Below, piece by piece: positions 20,379 through 29,995 of a stretch of DNA of 64,000 bases. Each line of letters starts with the position of its first letter. Position 1 is the stretch's first letter. The position numbers were made by a program, and so were the translations under genes. The notes under the pieces are model-generated. The model searched no databases and was not told the origin of the DNA. It was given only the letters and a program-made list of their open reading frames with translations. This DNA comes from Cellvibrionaceae bacterium AOL6 (GTDB taxonomy: Bacteria; Pseudomonadota; Gammaproteobacteria; Pseudomonadales; Cellvibrionaceae), in NCBI GenBank assembly GCA_003265435.1, contig NOXC01000017.1:1-64000 (forward strand), written 5' to 3'.

Positions 20379-21572
20379 ATGATTGACGAATCGCACCCGC
20401 TCTTCGGTGCCGATCTGGACACGCTGGCAGTACGCGCGGGCCAGTCACGCACTGCGGAAGGTGAGCAGGGCGAACCCATATTCACAACGTCGAGTTATGT
20501 TTTTGAATCCGCTGCCGCTGCCGCGGCGCGCTTCTCCGGTGAAGCGCCTGGCAACGTTTACTCGCGTTACACCAATCCCACGGTCCGCAATTTTGAGCAG
20601 CGCTTGGCGGCGATGGAAGGCGGTGAAGCCGCTGTGGCGACGTCGTCTGGTATGGCGGCCATTTTGGCGACCTGCCTATCTCTGCTTCAGGCGGGTGATC
20701 ACATCGTGGCTTCGCGGAGTATCTTTGGGACGACTTCGGTGTTGTTCACAAAATACCTGGCAAAGTTCGGCGTCGAGGTCGACCAGGTTGAACTGACCGA
20801 CTACGCCGCCTGGCGCAGTGCGATCAAACCGAATACGCGCCTTTTATTTGCTGAAACGCCATCAAACCCCTTAAACGAAGTGGCGGATATTCCGTGCCTC
20901 GCAGAACTGGCTCACGCCAACGATGCGCGTCTGATTATCGACAATTGTTTTTGTACGCCGGCCTTGCAACGGCCACTGTCTCTCGGTGCCGATATTGTGA
21001 TTCACTCGGCGACCAAGTTTTTGGACGGGCAGGGGCGTTGCCTTGGCGGTGCGGTGGTCGGCGATCGCGAAACAATGGATGAGGTACTGGGTTTCGTACG
21101 GACTTGCGGCCCTACGATGAGCCCGTTCAATGCCTGGGTCTTCCTCAAAGGGCTGGAAACACTGCGTCTCAGGATGGAAGCCCATTCAAGCAATGCCTTG
21201 GCACTGGCGCAATGGTTACAGCAGCACGAGTCGGTGGAAACGGTGCATTATTGCGGCTTGCCGGAGCACCAGGGTCACGAATTGGCGTGTAAACAACAGC
21301 GTGGTTTTGGTGGCGTTCTGTCTTTCACGGTCAAAGGTGGAAGAGAACAAGCCTGGCAGGTACTGGATGCGACCAGAGTCCTCTCACTCACGGCGAATCT
21401 CGGAGATGCAAAAACCACGGTTGTTCACCCAGCGACCACGACACACGGCCGTTTATCGGATGAGCAAAAGGCGCAAAGCGGCATCACTGAAAATCTGATT
21501 CGTGTGGCGGTGGGCCTGGAAGCGGTCGCGGACATTCAAGCGGATCTCGATCGCGGTTTAAGCCGGATTTAA
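20379..21572 (+). CDS. metZ: O-succinylhomoserine sulfhydrylase
   Basis: MetZ, 397 aa, a PLP enzyme of the Cys/Met gamma family that makes homocysteine directly from O-succinylhomoserine and sulfide. The cofactor lysine is Lys213 in HSATKFLDGQGRCLGG, and the YSRYTNPTVRNFE segment is typical. The assignment as MetZ rather than MetB or MetY rests on the purF-metZ order known from Pseudomonas. Start preceded by GAGGGA. Confidence 0.92.
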   Translation: MIDESHPLFGADLDTLAVRAGQSRTAEGEQGEPIFTTSSYVFESAAAAAARFSGEAPGNVYSRYTNPTVRNFEQRLAAMEGGEAAVATSSGMAAILATCLSLLQAGDHIVASRSIFGTTSVLFTKYLAKFGVEVDQVELTDYAAWRSAIKPNTRLLFAETPSNPLNEVADIPCLAELAHANDARLIIDNCFCTPALQRPLSLGADIVIHSATKFLDGQGRCLGGAVVGDRETMDEVLGFVRTCGPTMSPFNAWVFLKGLETLRLRMEAHSSNALALAQWLQQHESVETVHYCGLPEHQGHELACKQQRGFGGVLSFTVKGGREQAWQVLDATRVLSLTANLGDAKTTVVHPATTTHGRLSDEQKAQSGITENLIRVAVGLEAVADIQADLDRGLSRI

Positions 21573-21598
21573 TTGGCTTAGCGCCTTACGGACTGTTC

Positions 21599-22528
21599 AT
21601 GAACCCCACGCTTGCTGGCATTACAAACGCAATTTCCCAAGTACTTCTGGGCAAGGATAAACAGGTCAAACTGGCATTGACCTGTTTGGTGGCTGAAGGC
21701 CATCTGTTGATTGAAGACCTTCCCGGAATGGGCAAGACGACCTTGGCACAGGCCTTGGCACGGACGCTCGGCTTGCGTTACGACCGTGTGCAATTCACGA
21801 GTGATCTTCTGCCTGGCGATATTTTGGGTGTGTCGATTTTCGATCAGCAAAACAGTCAATTTCATTTTCATGAGGGGCCGGTGTTCACGCAGGTGTTGTT
21901 GGCCGACGAAATTAACCGCAGCACGCCAAAGACGCAGAGTGCGCTACTCGAGGCAATGGAAGAGCGACAAGTTTCAGTTGAAGGGAGCACGCGCGCCTTG
22001 CCTGAGCCGTTTTTCGTGATCGCGACGCAAAACCCTTTGTCGCAGGCTGGTACTTATCCGTTGCCGGAATCTCAGCTGGATCGATTTTTAATGTGTCTGT
22101 CGCTCGGCTATCCTGACCCCGAGGCTGAACGCCAATTACTCTCCGGTAAAGATCCGCGCCTATCCCTTGAAGCCATTTCACCGGAACTGGATCTCGTCGA
22201 GCTTCGCACAATTCAGCAGGCAGTCAATGAAATACACATCAGTGAAGCCGTGCTGGATTATGTACAGCGCCTGATTGCCTTCACTCGGCATCACGAGCGT
22301 TTCGCGTGTGGCTTGAGCCCCCGTGGTGCTATGGCGCTGCTGCGCGCTGCACGTGCCTGGGCTTTGCTGATGGGACGGGAACATGTCTTACCGGACGATA
22401 TTCAGGCGGTGCTGCCCGCAGTGGTTGAACACCGTGTGCAAGGGTTTGGGGCCGCACGTATTCACAACAGCAACGAAGCAGAAAGTTTGAGTCACTTTCT
22501 GCTGAACTCCGTGGATGTTCTTAACTGA
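21599..22528 (+). CDS. MoxR-family AAA+ ATPase
   Basis: A 309-aa MoxR-type AAA+ ATPase. Walker A lies at about 40-48 (EDLPGMGKTTL) and Walker B near 100 (VLLADEINRSTPKTQSALLE), with the sensor region IATQNPLSQAGTYPLPESQLDRF. MoxR proteins act as chaperone-like partners of neighbouring proteins. Here it leads a three-gene set with a DUF58 protein and a membrane transglutaminase, a common bacterial trio. Substrate unknown. Confidence 0.92.
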   Translation: MNPTLAGITNAISQVLLGKDKQVKLALTCLVAEGHLLIEDLPGMGKTTLAQALARTLGLRYDRVQFTSDLLPGDILGVSIFDQQNSQFHFHEGPVFTQVLLADEINRSTPKTQSALLEAMEERQVSVEGSTRALPEPFFVIATQNPLSQAGTYPLPESQLDRFLMCLSLGYPDPEAERQLLSGKDPRLSLEAISPELDLVELRTIQQAVNEIHISEAVLDYVQRLIAFTRHHERFACGLSPRGAMALLRAARAWALLMGREHVLPDDIQAVLPAVVEHRVQGFGAARIHNSNEAESLSHFLLNSVDVLN

Positions 22529-22612
22529 CGGCGTGATGCCCTCCGAGGCGGGGCGATCTGTAACGGCTCGAGCGTCGACCCCGTGCGAAGTTTTTCACGA
22601 TGGGTGTCCTCG

Positions 22613-23596
22613 ATGACGACTGTGACGAGGACGTTTTCACAGTTTATGCAGCTTCGGCGAACGCAATTCATGCGTTGGGTCGATCGCCGCCTGCCACCGG
22701 CAAGAGCACACGCACTCTCCCAAAAAAATCTCTTTATCTTCCCCAGCGCTCGCGGTTTAGCGTACTTGGCCGTGATGCTTGTAGTTTGGGTTATTGGAAC
22801 CAATTACCAAAATAACCTGGTGCTCGCGCTGGCCTTTTTTATGGTCAGTTTTTTTGTCGTTGGTATTCTGCATACTTTTCTGAACCTGAGTGGCCTTCGT
22901 GTTGAGTACGTCGGCGCGGGCGATGCATTTGCCGGGCAGGAATTTTCGCTGCGCTTCAAGCTTGTCGTGCGTCGGCAGCGCGCGGTGCATGCGGTTTCGG
23001 TGTGTTGGTCCGGGGATGAAAAAGCCGGCGTTGAGTTGAGTTGTGATGGCCAGGGGCAACTGGAGTTCAGTGTGCCGCTGTATACGGATCAGCGAGGCAA
23101 GCTGGCCTTGCCCCGTATGTCTGTCTCGAGCGTCTTTCCTTTGGGTATTATTCGATGTTGGACTTGGTTGAATTGGGACGTTCCCGTACTCGTGTTTCCG
23201 GCGCCGATGGCGTACCCGCTTCATGCCGCCACCACCTCTGATGATCTTGGTGATGGCTTGCACCCGGTTCGCGGAGGAGAGGATTTCAGTGGGCTCAAGC
23301 CTTATCAGCCGGGGGATTCACTGCGCCGTGTTGCGTGGAAGGCCTTTGCGAGAGGGCAGGGCGTGTTTGTGAAAGACTTCCAGCAGAATGCGAGCCGTGA
23401 ACACTGGTTGGACTTTGACGCCTTGCAAGAATTGGATCGAGAGCGTCGCCTTTCCGTTTTGTGTTATTGGGTATTGCAATACTTTCAGGCGGAAGAACAT
23501 TTTGGTTTGATACTGCCCACCCAGAAAGTACAGCCCGACAAGGGCTACCAACACCGAACCCGTTGTCTCATCGCTCTGGCGGAGTTTCCCAAATGA
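22613..23596 (+). CDS. DUF58 domain membrane protein
   Basis: About 327 aa. Two adjacent membrane segments (about 47-65 and 70-92) are followed by a beta-rich region and the DUF58 block EDFSGLKPYQPGDSLRRVAW, which resembles part of a VWA-like fold. Function unknown; it co-occurs with MoxR and TgpA. I prefer ATG 22613 over GTG 22583 because a GGGTG precedes it and homologues begin near the RRLPPARAHALSQKN motif. It overlaps the transglutaminase by ATGA. Confidence 0.85.
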   Translation: MTTVTRTFSQFMQLRRTQFMRWVDRRLPPARAHALSQKNLFIFPSARGLAYLAVMLVVWVIGTNYQNNLVLALAFFMVSFFVVGILHTFLNLSGLRVEYVGAGDAFAGQEFSLRFKLVVRRQRAVHAVSVCWSGDEKAGVELSCDGQGQLEFSVPLYTDQRGKLALPRMSVSSVFPLGIIRCWTWLNWDVPVLVFPAPMAYPLHAATTSDDLGDGLHPVRGGEDFSGLKPYQPGDSLRRVAWKAFARGQGVFVKDFQQNASREHWLDFDALQELDRERRLSVLCYWVLQYFQAEEHFGLILPTQKVQPDKGYQHRTRCLIALAEFPK

Positions 23597-25584
23597 CGCC
23601 GCTGAACGCAAAGACGCTACTCTGGTTGTGCATTGCACAGGGAATGGCCTTACTTCCCAGTTTTTTTCAACTGCCTTTGTGGTTGCCCTTTTTTTGGTGC
23701 GCCACCGTTGCGTGGCGCACCCAGGTTTATCGCAGGGCTTTACCACTGCCGTCGCTGCGCTGGAAAGTGTTGGCGGCCGCGCTCGGTATTTTGGCCTTAC
23801 TGTTTAGTTTTAACCGCTTTTTTTCAGTCGAAAGTTTTGTCACGTTTTTTGTGATCGCATTTTCGTTGAAGCTGCTTGAGCTTCGCTATCGCCGCGATGG
23901 CTTGATGCTTGTCCATGTCACCTTTATTGGGCTTGCGATTAGCTTTTTGTTTTACCAGAGCCTGCTGATGGTGATCTACGCGCTGGTGGTGCTGGTGCTT
24001 GTGGCACATGCGTGGGTCATGTTGTATCGCGGTGAGACGCTCTCTGCACGACCAGATTGGCGCTACGCGCTGCTATTAGTGGTGCAGACGCTGCCGCTGA
24101 TGTTGGTGCTGTTTTTAACGATGCCGCGCATGTCCCAGCTTTGGAATATGCCGACACCGGGTGAGCAGGGACGCACCGGCTTCAGTGATTCGATGTCGCC
24201 GGGCGATTTTTCCAACCTGGTCGAATCCGACGCGGTGGCATTTCGAGTCAGCTTTGAGGGCGGTCAGGCGCCACCGCCTTCAACGCGTTATTGGCGAGCG
24301 CTTGTACTCGAACATTTTGATGGTCGAAGCTGGCATCGTCAGCCGGGTTGGCGTAGCTCATTGCGTCACTCTCAAACCGGACAGCCTCCGCAGGAATGGG
24401 AACCTCAAGCAGGGGCAGAGCGGATTCAATATTCGGTGTTGATGGAACCGCATCGCGAGCCCTGGTTGTTCAGTTTGATGTTACCTGTGAGCGCATCATC
24501 GACGAGCCTCAATTTGCGGTTTACCTCATTTGCTACGCTCAGTTCGCGTACGCGAGTCGGTTCTCGCGTGCAATACGAGGTCACGAGCGCGCCGGAGTAC
24601 CGTTGGCAAAGCACTTCGATATCGTCATTTGATTTTCGCAACAATACGCAGTTTCCGAAGGCACTGAACCCTCAGACCATTGCCTATGGAGAAGGGTTGA
24701 GACAGACCTTGGGCAGCGGCGCTGAGGCCGACCGTGAAATCATCCAGCGTGTATTACAGCGCTTTCATGAACGCTTTCGCTACTCTCTGTCACCTCCTGC
24801 GCTAGGCGAGCATGCCGTGGATGCTTTTCTGTTCGAGACCTTTGATGGTTTTTGCGAACACTTCGCAGGGGCCTTCACGTTGACCATGCGCGCAGCGGGT
24901 ATCCCTGCCAGGGTTGTTGTCGGGTATCAAGGAGGGGAGTGGAATCCGCTCGAATCCTACCTGATCGTGCGGCAGCGCGAGGCGCATGCCTGGGCTGAGG
25001 TGTGGTTGGAAGGGGAAGGATGGCGTCGTGTGGACCCGACGGCCGCTGTTGCCCCTTCGAGAATTGAGCGCGGTTTGTCAGGTGCGGTGTCGACCGGAGA
25101 AGACACTATCGACAGTGCAGCAGGCGATCTAGGCCTGCTGCTTTGGATGCAGCTTCGGCTGGATGCATTCAGTTACACATGGCAAAAGTTTGTACTGAGC
25201 TATGATTCCAATGTGCAGCAGGCGTTTTTGAGTGCTCTACTCGGCGGTGCCGAGTTGTGGCGCATGGGCCTGTTTTTTGTCGGCGCGACTGGGTCCTTAA
25301 TTTTGCTGTACTACCTGATTTCAACGTATTGGCAACGCCCTAAAACCCGTGGCCCCCTAGACCGCGCGCTGCAGCGTGTCCTGAAACAATGTGCTACGCT
25401 TGCTCGAGCTCGACATCACGGCGAAACGCTCGAAGCCTACCTGAGTTCGTTGCAGCGCAGTCATCCGGATTTAGCACAGCGCCTGAAGCCACTCATGGAT
25501 CGATACCAGGCGATGGCTTACGAGCCCTCAGCACATTCGGAAGAGGCGATTCGGTCTTTCCGTCGCGCTTGCAGGCGTTTTTGA
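23593..25584 (+). CDS. Membrane-anchored transglutaminase (TgpA-like)
   Basis: About 663 aa. Several N-terminal membrane helices (about 1-180) precede a periplasmic transglutaminase-fold domain with a Cys-His-Asp triad: Cys near 421 (FDGFCEHFAGAFT), His near 465 (REAHAWAEVW) and Asp near 481 (RRVDPTAAV). One more membrane helix lies near 555-580, followed by a C-terminal DUF4129-like segment. This is the layout of Pseudomonas TgpA, essential in that species. Start at ATG 23593 overlaps the DUF58 stop, and a terminator follows at 25727. Whether it cross-links proteins or acts as a protease is not shown. Confidence 0.9.
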   Translation: MTPLNAKTLLWLCIAQGMALLPSFFQLPLWLPFFWCATVAWRTQVYRRALPLPSLRWKVLAAALGILALLFSFNRFFSVESFVTFFVIAFSLKLLELRYRRDGLMLVHVTFIGLAISFLFYQSLLMVIYALVVLVLVAHAWVMLYRGETLSARPDWRYALLLVVQTLPLMLVLFLTMPRMSQLWNMPTPGEQGRTGFSDSMSPGDFSNLVESDAVAFRVSFEGGQAPPPSTRYWRALVLEHFDGRSWHRQPGWRSSLRHSQTGQPPQEWEPQAGAERIQYSVLMEPHREPWLFSLMLPVSASSTSLNLRFTSFATLSSRTRVGSRVQYEVTSAPEYRWQSTSISSFDFRNNTQFPKALNPQTIAYGEGLRQTLGSGAEADREIIQRVLQRFHERFRYSLSPPALGEHAVDAFLFETFDGFCEHFAGAFTLTMRAAGIPARVVVGYQGGEWNPLESYLIVRQREAHAWAEVWLEGEGWRRVDPTAAVAPSRIERGLSGAVSTGEDTIDSAAGDLGLLLWMQLRLDAFSYTWQKFVLSYDSNVQQAFLSALLGGAELWRMGLFFVGATGSLILLYYLISTYWQRPKTRGPLDRALQRVLKQCATLARARHHGETLEAYLSSLQRSHPDLAQRLKPLMDRYQAMAYEPSAHSEEAIRSFRRACRRF

Positions 25585-25726
25585 AGTTTGAAATGAATTG
25601 AAAGATTGAAGCGCGGTTAGCAATAACGGCCAACAGTGCAGCGATTGTCGAGTAGTGACAGCGTCGGCGTGAAGACATCGAGGGATTGCTACAAAGTGAT
25701 GGACTGATCGAGGGCTCGTATGGAAT

Positions 25727-25752
25727 AAAAAGGGGCGCTTAGCCCCTTTTTT
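25727..25752. terminator. Bidirectional terminator between convergent genes
   Basis: AAAAAGGGGC and GCCCCTTTTTT form a 10-bp stem with a 5-nt loop, A-tract on one side and T-tract on the other. It lies just before the stop of the minus-strand gene at 25754 and can serve both directions. Confidence 0.9.
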
Positions 25753-25753
25753 A

Positions 25754-27250
25754 CTAGAAGGCGAATTGCAACCCGATGCTGAGGTTGCCGCCACGGGGCA
25801 AGGTGGTGTCGTCAATCTCGGTGGTGTTCAGCGCACTCGACAGATCGATATTCAAAAAGCTGAATAAAGTGGTACCCAAAGACAGATACTGCATTTCATT
25901 GTCGACAACATTCGCGCGATAACCTATGCGAAAGTCGGGCATCCAGAAACCGGAGCTCTGATACGCGCCGCCCAGTTGCATCCACTGGTATTCGTCACCG
26001 ACGGGTGTTTCTACACCGTTCAATTCGACCAGCGCGTTGAGTACCCAGCGACGTGATGAGGTATAGAGAGACGCCTCAACCTCACCTTGCGCCTCCATCT
26101 TCCAGTAGGACTGAGATTGGACCTCATCCGCAATGGCGCGTTTTCGATATTTAGTGCGGTCAATATCCGGGAACTTGAATTCCGGGCTCAACGGGTCTCG
26201 AATGGTCGCACCGACAGAGTAGTTGGAAGCCACCCAAAGTGCACCGAGATCGAAACTGAAGTCGGTGTCATAGTGGAAATCCGCGTTGTCGATGTCTTCG
26301 AAGAGCTTTTCGGAGTCTGTCAGGTCGCCGAGTCGTACATCGATCTGCGCTAGGCCGACACGCAACAATTTGGCTTTTACGCCGGTGTACAGTGTGCCGT
26401 GTTCAGAGGCCAGCGTTTCTCGACCGTAGCCGACACTGAATTGGCCAATTTCTGCGGCCTTCGTCAGCAGTAAACTGTCATTCGTCATGCGCAGGCGAGT
26501 GGTGCCGTTTTGTGGGTCTACCGTCAACTCAAGGTCATCGCTGAGTACAAAAGTAGTGGCAGGGTCTGTGGGCGCTAGATTTCGTGCCTGGTCGATCTGG
26601 GCTAGGGCCTCGTCGCGGTCAAAATCAAAATCGTCCACGATGCCGTATGCTTTCGAGGTTCCACTTAAGTTGAACGCCACTTCCAGCGAGCCGCCCCACA
26701 GATCGTTGGTGATCAGAATGGGGACTTCTGTTTCAACGAAGGCTTTGGCATAGGCTTCGGCCTGCACAATCGCTAGTGAACTGGCGAGGAAGGCGGTTTG
26801 AGCGGCGACGGCGTTTATCCACTCTTCGAATTGCGGGTTGGCATCTATGATGTCGTCCAGAGTCGGATTCTCGGGGATCGTTACCGGCTCGTCGGGAAGG
26901 CCAGGAATACCAGAGTCACCGCCGTTATCTCCGCCGCTGCTCTCTCCGTTTAATGCTCGCAATTGTTGACTGACCTCATCGATCAGTTCGAACAGCTCAT
27001 CGACTTCGCCATACTCCAGACCCGCGCCAACTGAAAACAGGACGGCGTGGTCCTTACTGCCTGGGATATCGGCGTTGGCTGCCGCCATTGCTGGGTTGCT
27101 ACGAGACGAATAGACTCCCTGCAAATGCGTGGCGGTACCGCTGGTCAAGGTCGGGCCGCTTAAGGTGTTCTGTGCGGCGGCTAGTGATTCCGTCCCTGCA
27201 GCGCACAGTGTCAGGCCTGTCGTCAGGTAACGTAAGGCACGAGATTTCAT
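25754..27250 (-). CDS. TraF-like outer-membrane beta-barrel protein
   Basis: A 498-aa exported protein. It has a signal peptide (about 1-26, cleavage near LAAAQ), an early SRSNPAMAAAN motif, an Asp/Glu-rich helical insertion, many alternating beta strands, and a terminal NLSIGLQFAF ending in Phe, typical of outer-membrane barrels. I relate it to the family annotated TraF after an F-plasmid protein, but no conjugation genes are near, so a transfer role is unlikely. Function unknown. It converges on tgpA with a shared terminator. Confidence 0.75.
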   Translation of the reverse strand: MKSRALRYLTTGLTLCAAGTESLAAAQNTLSGPTLTSGTATHLQGVYSSRSNPAMAAANADIPGSKDHAVLFSVGAGLEYGEVDELFELIDEVSQQLRALNGESSGGDNGGDSGIPGLPDEPVTIPENPTLDDIIDANPQFEEWINAVAAQTAFLASSLAIVQAEAYAKAFVETEVPILITNDLWGGSLEVAFNLSGTSKAYGIVDDFDFDRDEALAQIDQARNLAPTDPATTFVLSDDLELTVDPQNGTTRLRMTNDSLLLTKAAEIGQFSVGYGRETLASEHGTLYTGVKAKLLRVGLAQIDVRLGDLTDSEKLFEDIDNADFHYDTDFSFDLGALWVASNYSVGATIRDPLSPEFKFPDIDRTKYRKRAIADEVQSQSYWKMEAQGEVEASLYTSSRRWVLNALVELNGVETPVGDEYQWMQLGGAYQSSGFWMPDFRIGYRANVVDNEMQYLSLGTTLFSFLNIDLSSALNTTEIDDTTLPRGGNLSIGLQFAF

Positions 27251-27329
27251 CCGGACATTCCTCTATCGTGGGGTTAACACAGAGTATACGAGATTTTTAA
27301 GACGAGATTGTGCATGTGCCTGGCTTTTT

Positions 27330-28682
27330 TTAATGCGTCAGGTTCCGCAACCAACGCTTTTGATTTACCCGCCAAGTGAAGAGGAAAGCCTTGCAGATTT
27401 CTTCCGAGTAGGCCACCAACACCACAAAAAACAAAGGCAGTTGCCAGTAGAAGGCGGCGAGTGCGGTCAGCGGAATACTTACTATCCACATACCGATAAT
27501 ATCGATCACCATGCACATGCGATTGTCGCCCCCGGCGCGCAGTACGCCCATGGCAAGTGTCATGTTGATAATCTTCAGCCAGGTCGACAGGGAGATGAGC
27601 ACAAAGACTTTTAGCGCGACATCCAGCGTGTCCTGAGGTAGGCCTGCGAACGGCAACAGGACCAGGTCGGCCCCCATGACGACGATAAAGCCGAAAAGCA
27701 AGCCAATCACTGGGTTCAGGATGGCAAAGCTTCGACCGTACAGCCATGCCTGATCAAAGCGGTTCGCGCCCAGCGCCTGACCGACTAAAATAGAACACGC
27801 GGATGCGAGGCCAAAAAACAGCGAGAGGTAGATGGCCTCGACGGGCGCGAGCATGCTCATGACGGCGAGTTCCTGCGTCCCCATGCGCCCATAGATAATC
27901 TGGTAGACAAAGGTGCCGCTGCTCCAAACCCCAAAACTCACCATCATGGGTGTGGCGAGGCGTAAAAAATGTTTCAGTTCCTTGCGGTCCAGGATATGAC
28001 GCAAGTCTCTGCGGTGAAGCTGGAGCAAGTGTTGGCGGGCATGCAGAAACTTTAATATCAGGAACACTTGAATGCCGCGCGCGACGAAGGTGGCCAGTGC
28101 CGCGCCCGCCACGCCCATCGCCGGCAAGCCCAGCCCGCCGTTAATAAACCAGAAGTTCAAAACCACATTGATCGCGATGGCGATCGCACTCAGCGCGAGG
28201 GGTAATTTGACCTGGCCGACGGCGCGAATGGCATTTTCGAAGCACAGAATGATGGAGACCAGCAACAAGCTGGGCACGGTGATCCAAAGGTAGGCTTGCC
28301 CGTGTTGAATGACCGCCAGGTTGCTGCTACCCAGGGCCATAATGTCGTCAGCGAGGAACGCGTTCAAGCCGATGATCGGGAGCAGTGCGGTGAAGGACAT
28401 GGCGATCGCCATCGCAATCGTCGCACGGATTTTTTCCGGTTTATCGGCGCCGTAGTATTGTGCAGAGAGCACTCCGACCGTCCAGGCGATGCCGAGCAAG
28501 ATGACCATCAACATGAATTGGAAGCGGTTGCCCAAGCCCACTGCAGCCACGGCGGAGTCTCCAAGATGACTGACCATGGCGACATCAATCATCGAAAGCA
28601 GGTTCGTTAAAATGCTTTGCAGTGATATCGGCCAGGCCAATGCCAGACTGCGGCGCAAGGTTTGAGCGTCAACCCATTTCAT
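27330..28682 (-). CDS. MATE-family multidrug/toxin efflux transporter
   Basis: A 450-aa inner-membrane protein with twelve predicted helices in two halves, matching the MATE fold (N-terminal SLALAWPISLQSILTNLLSM, later VGLGNRFQFMLMVI). Family members export drugs and metabolites using Na+ or H+; the substrate cannot be read from sequence. It is divergent from the AraC regulator at 28799, which is a candidate regulator by position only. Seventy-nine bp separate it from the TraF-like gene. Confidence 0.9.
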   Translation of the reverse strand: MKWVDAQTLRRSLALAWPISLQSILTNLLSMIDVAMVSHLGDSAVAAVGLGNRFQFMLMVILLGIAWTVGVLSAQYYGADKPEKIRATIAMAIAMSFTALLPIIGLNAFLADDIMALGSSNLAVIQHGQAYLWITVPSLLLVSIILCFENAIRAVGQVKLPLALSAIAIAINVVLNFWFINGGLGLPAMGVAGAALATFVARGIQVFLILKFLHARQHLLQLHRRDLRHILDRKELKHFLRLATPMMVSFGVWSSGTFVYQIIYGRMGTQELAVMSMLAPVEAIYLSLFFGLASACSILVGQALGANRFDQAWLYGRSFAILNPVIGLLFGFIVVMGADLVLLPFAGLPQDTLDVALKVFVLISLSTWLKIINMTLAMGVLRAGGDNRMCMVIDIIGMWIVSIPLTALAAFYWQLPLFFVVLVAYSEEICKAFLFTWRVNQKRWLRNLTH

Positions 28683-28798
28683 AAGCGTATCCAGGGGCAG
28701 TGTATCGCGTACGATGATCTCGACGCGCGGGCCTCGCAGGCTTGCATTGGGCAGTCGGGATTGCGATTATTTGGTTAAGAGGCGAAGAGTACATAAAA

Positions 28799-29995
28799 AT
28801 GAAGACGGTTTTATTCAATAGCCATGATTTGGTGCTGGTGGTCATTGTTTATCTGTGTACGCTGTTCGCCATTCTGTTATTCAGTTTGCAGAGTCAGCAT
28901 CGCCGTTCATCTGCCTTACTCGGTGTGTTTCTACTCAGCCAGGCGGTTATCGCATTGGACATCCTGTTCCGATACGGCGATGCGCTGCATCAATGGGCCC
29001 TCGCCGAGTTGCCCGGTGCCGCACTGGTGTTCGGGACGGGTTATTGGCTGGAAGGACCCTTGCTGCTGTGGTACACACGAAGTGTCATGTACAGTAACTA
29101 CCGCCTGCGTTGGCTGGATGTACTGTACCTTTTGCCCGCAGCCCTGTACCTGATCTCGGTTGTGCTTCCGCTCGTTCTGTTTGGCGAGCAGGGGCGTGAC
29201 GCGTTTGTCGACGCCACTCAATCTCTGATGCGCTCGGCAGAATACCACTATCTCTATCTTTATCCGCGAGATGTGACAAGACTGGTCTTTTTCCTGTTCT
29301 GCGCGTGGGAAATTTTACGCTACCGCAAAGCGCTGCGCGAAGGATACAGTAGTATTGGTCAGCTTGACTACACGTGGTTGATGATTCTGGTCTTAGGCTT
29401 CACCTTGCTGCGGGCCTGGGGACTGCTGGTCAGCTTGCTGTTCGAATTCTTCGGTGGCACTCAAGGGCCTTTCAATTTTGATTTTCTCGGATTGATCACA
29501 AACTATGCTGAACTGTGCATCGTCAGCGTGTTGCTTTTCTACAGCCTCAGTCACTCCGCCGTGCTGGAAGGGGTTGAGAAGGAGTCATTAAAGCAGCTCG
29601 GGGACTCGCGGCGTGCGCAAGCCGGTTTGAATATCACCGACGAGCAAGTCCAGCGCGTACTCAATCACATGTCTGAACGTCGGCCTTATCTCGACAGCAA
29701 CCTGAAAATCGACGAACTCGCCAAGCAGGTATCACTGCCGGTGAAAACGCTGTCCGCCATCATCAACCGTCACTTCGATAAAAACTTCTTCGAGTTTGTG
29801 AATCAATACCGTATCGAGGAGGCGTGTCGCCAGCTTCAGGATGAGACGCTGGCGAGCAAGACCATCATGGCCATCATGGTGGACTCCGGCTTCAATGGCA
29901 AAGCGACCTTTAACTCGCTGTTTAAACGCGAAAAGGGGATGACGCCGAGTCAGTTCAGACAAAACGCCACCTATGTCAGTGGGGAGTATGAATAA
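28799..29995 (+). CDS. AraC-family regulator with multi-span membrane domain
   Basis: About 398 aa from ATG 28799. Six or seven hydrophobic helices fill roughly residues 8-255 (VLVVIVYLCTLFAILLFS onward), followed by an AraC-type double helix-turn-helix at about 295-390 (IDELAKQVSLPVKTLSAIIN and SGFNGKATFNSLFKREKGMTPSQFRQ). This makes it a one-component regulator anchored in the inner membrane. The longer frame from 28742 is less likely. It is divergent from the MATE pump and its 3' end overlaps the ydiJ 3' end by 20 bp. The signal is unknown. Confidence 0.88.
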   Translation: MKTVLFNSHDLVLVVIVYLCTLFAILLFSLQSQHRRSSALLGVFLLSQAVIALDILFRYGDALHQWALAELPGAALVFGTGYWLEGPLLLWYTRSVMYSNYRLRWLDVLYLLPAALYLISVVLPLVLFGEQGRDAFVDATQSLMRSAEYHYLYLYPRDVTRLVFFLFCAWEILRYRKALREGYSSIGQLDYTWLMILVLGFTLLRAWGLLVSLLFEFFGGTQGPFNFDFLGLITNYAELCIVSVLLFYSLSHSAVLEGVEKESLKQLGDSRRAQAGLNITDEQVQRVLNHMSERRPYLDSNLKIDELAKQVSLPVKTLSAIINRHFDKNFFEFVNQYRIEEACRQLQDETLASKTIMAIMVDSGFNGKATFNSLFKREKGMTPSQFRQNATYVSGEYE

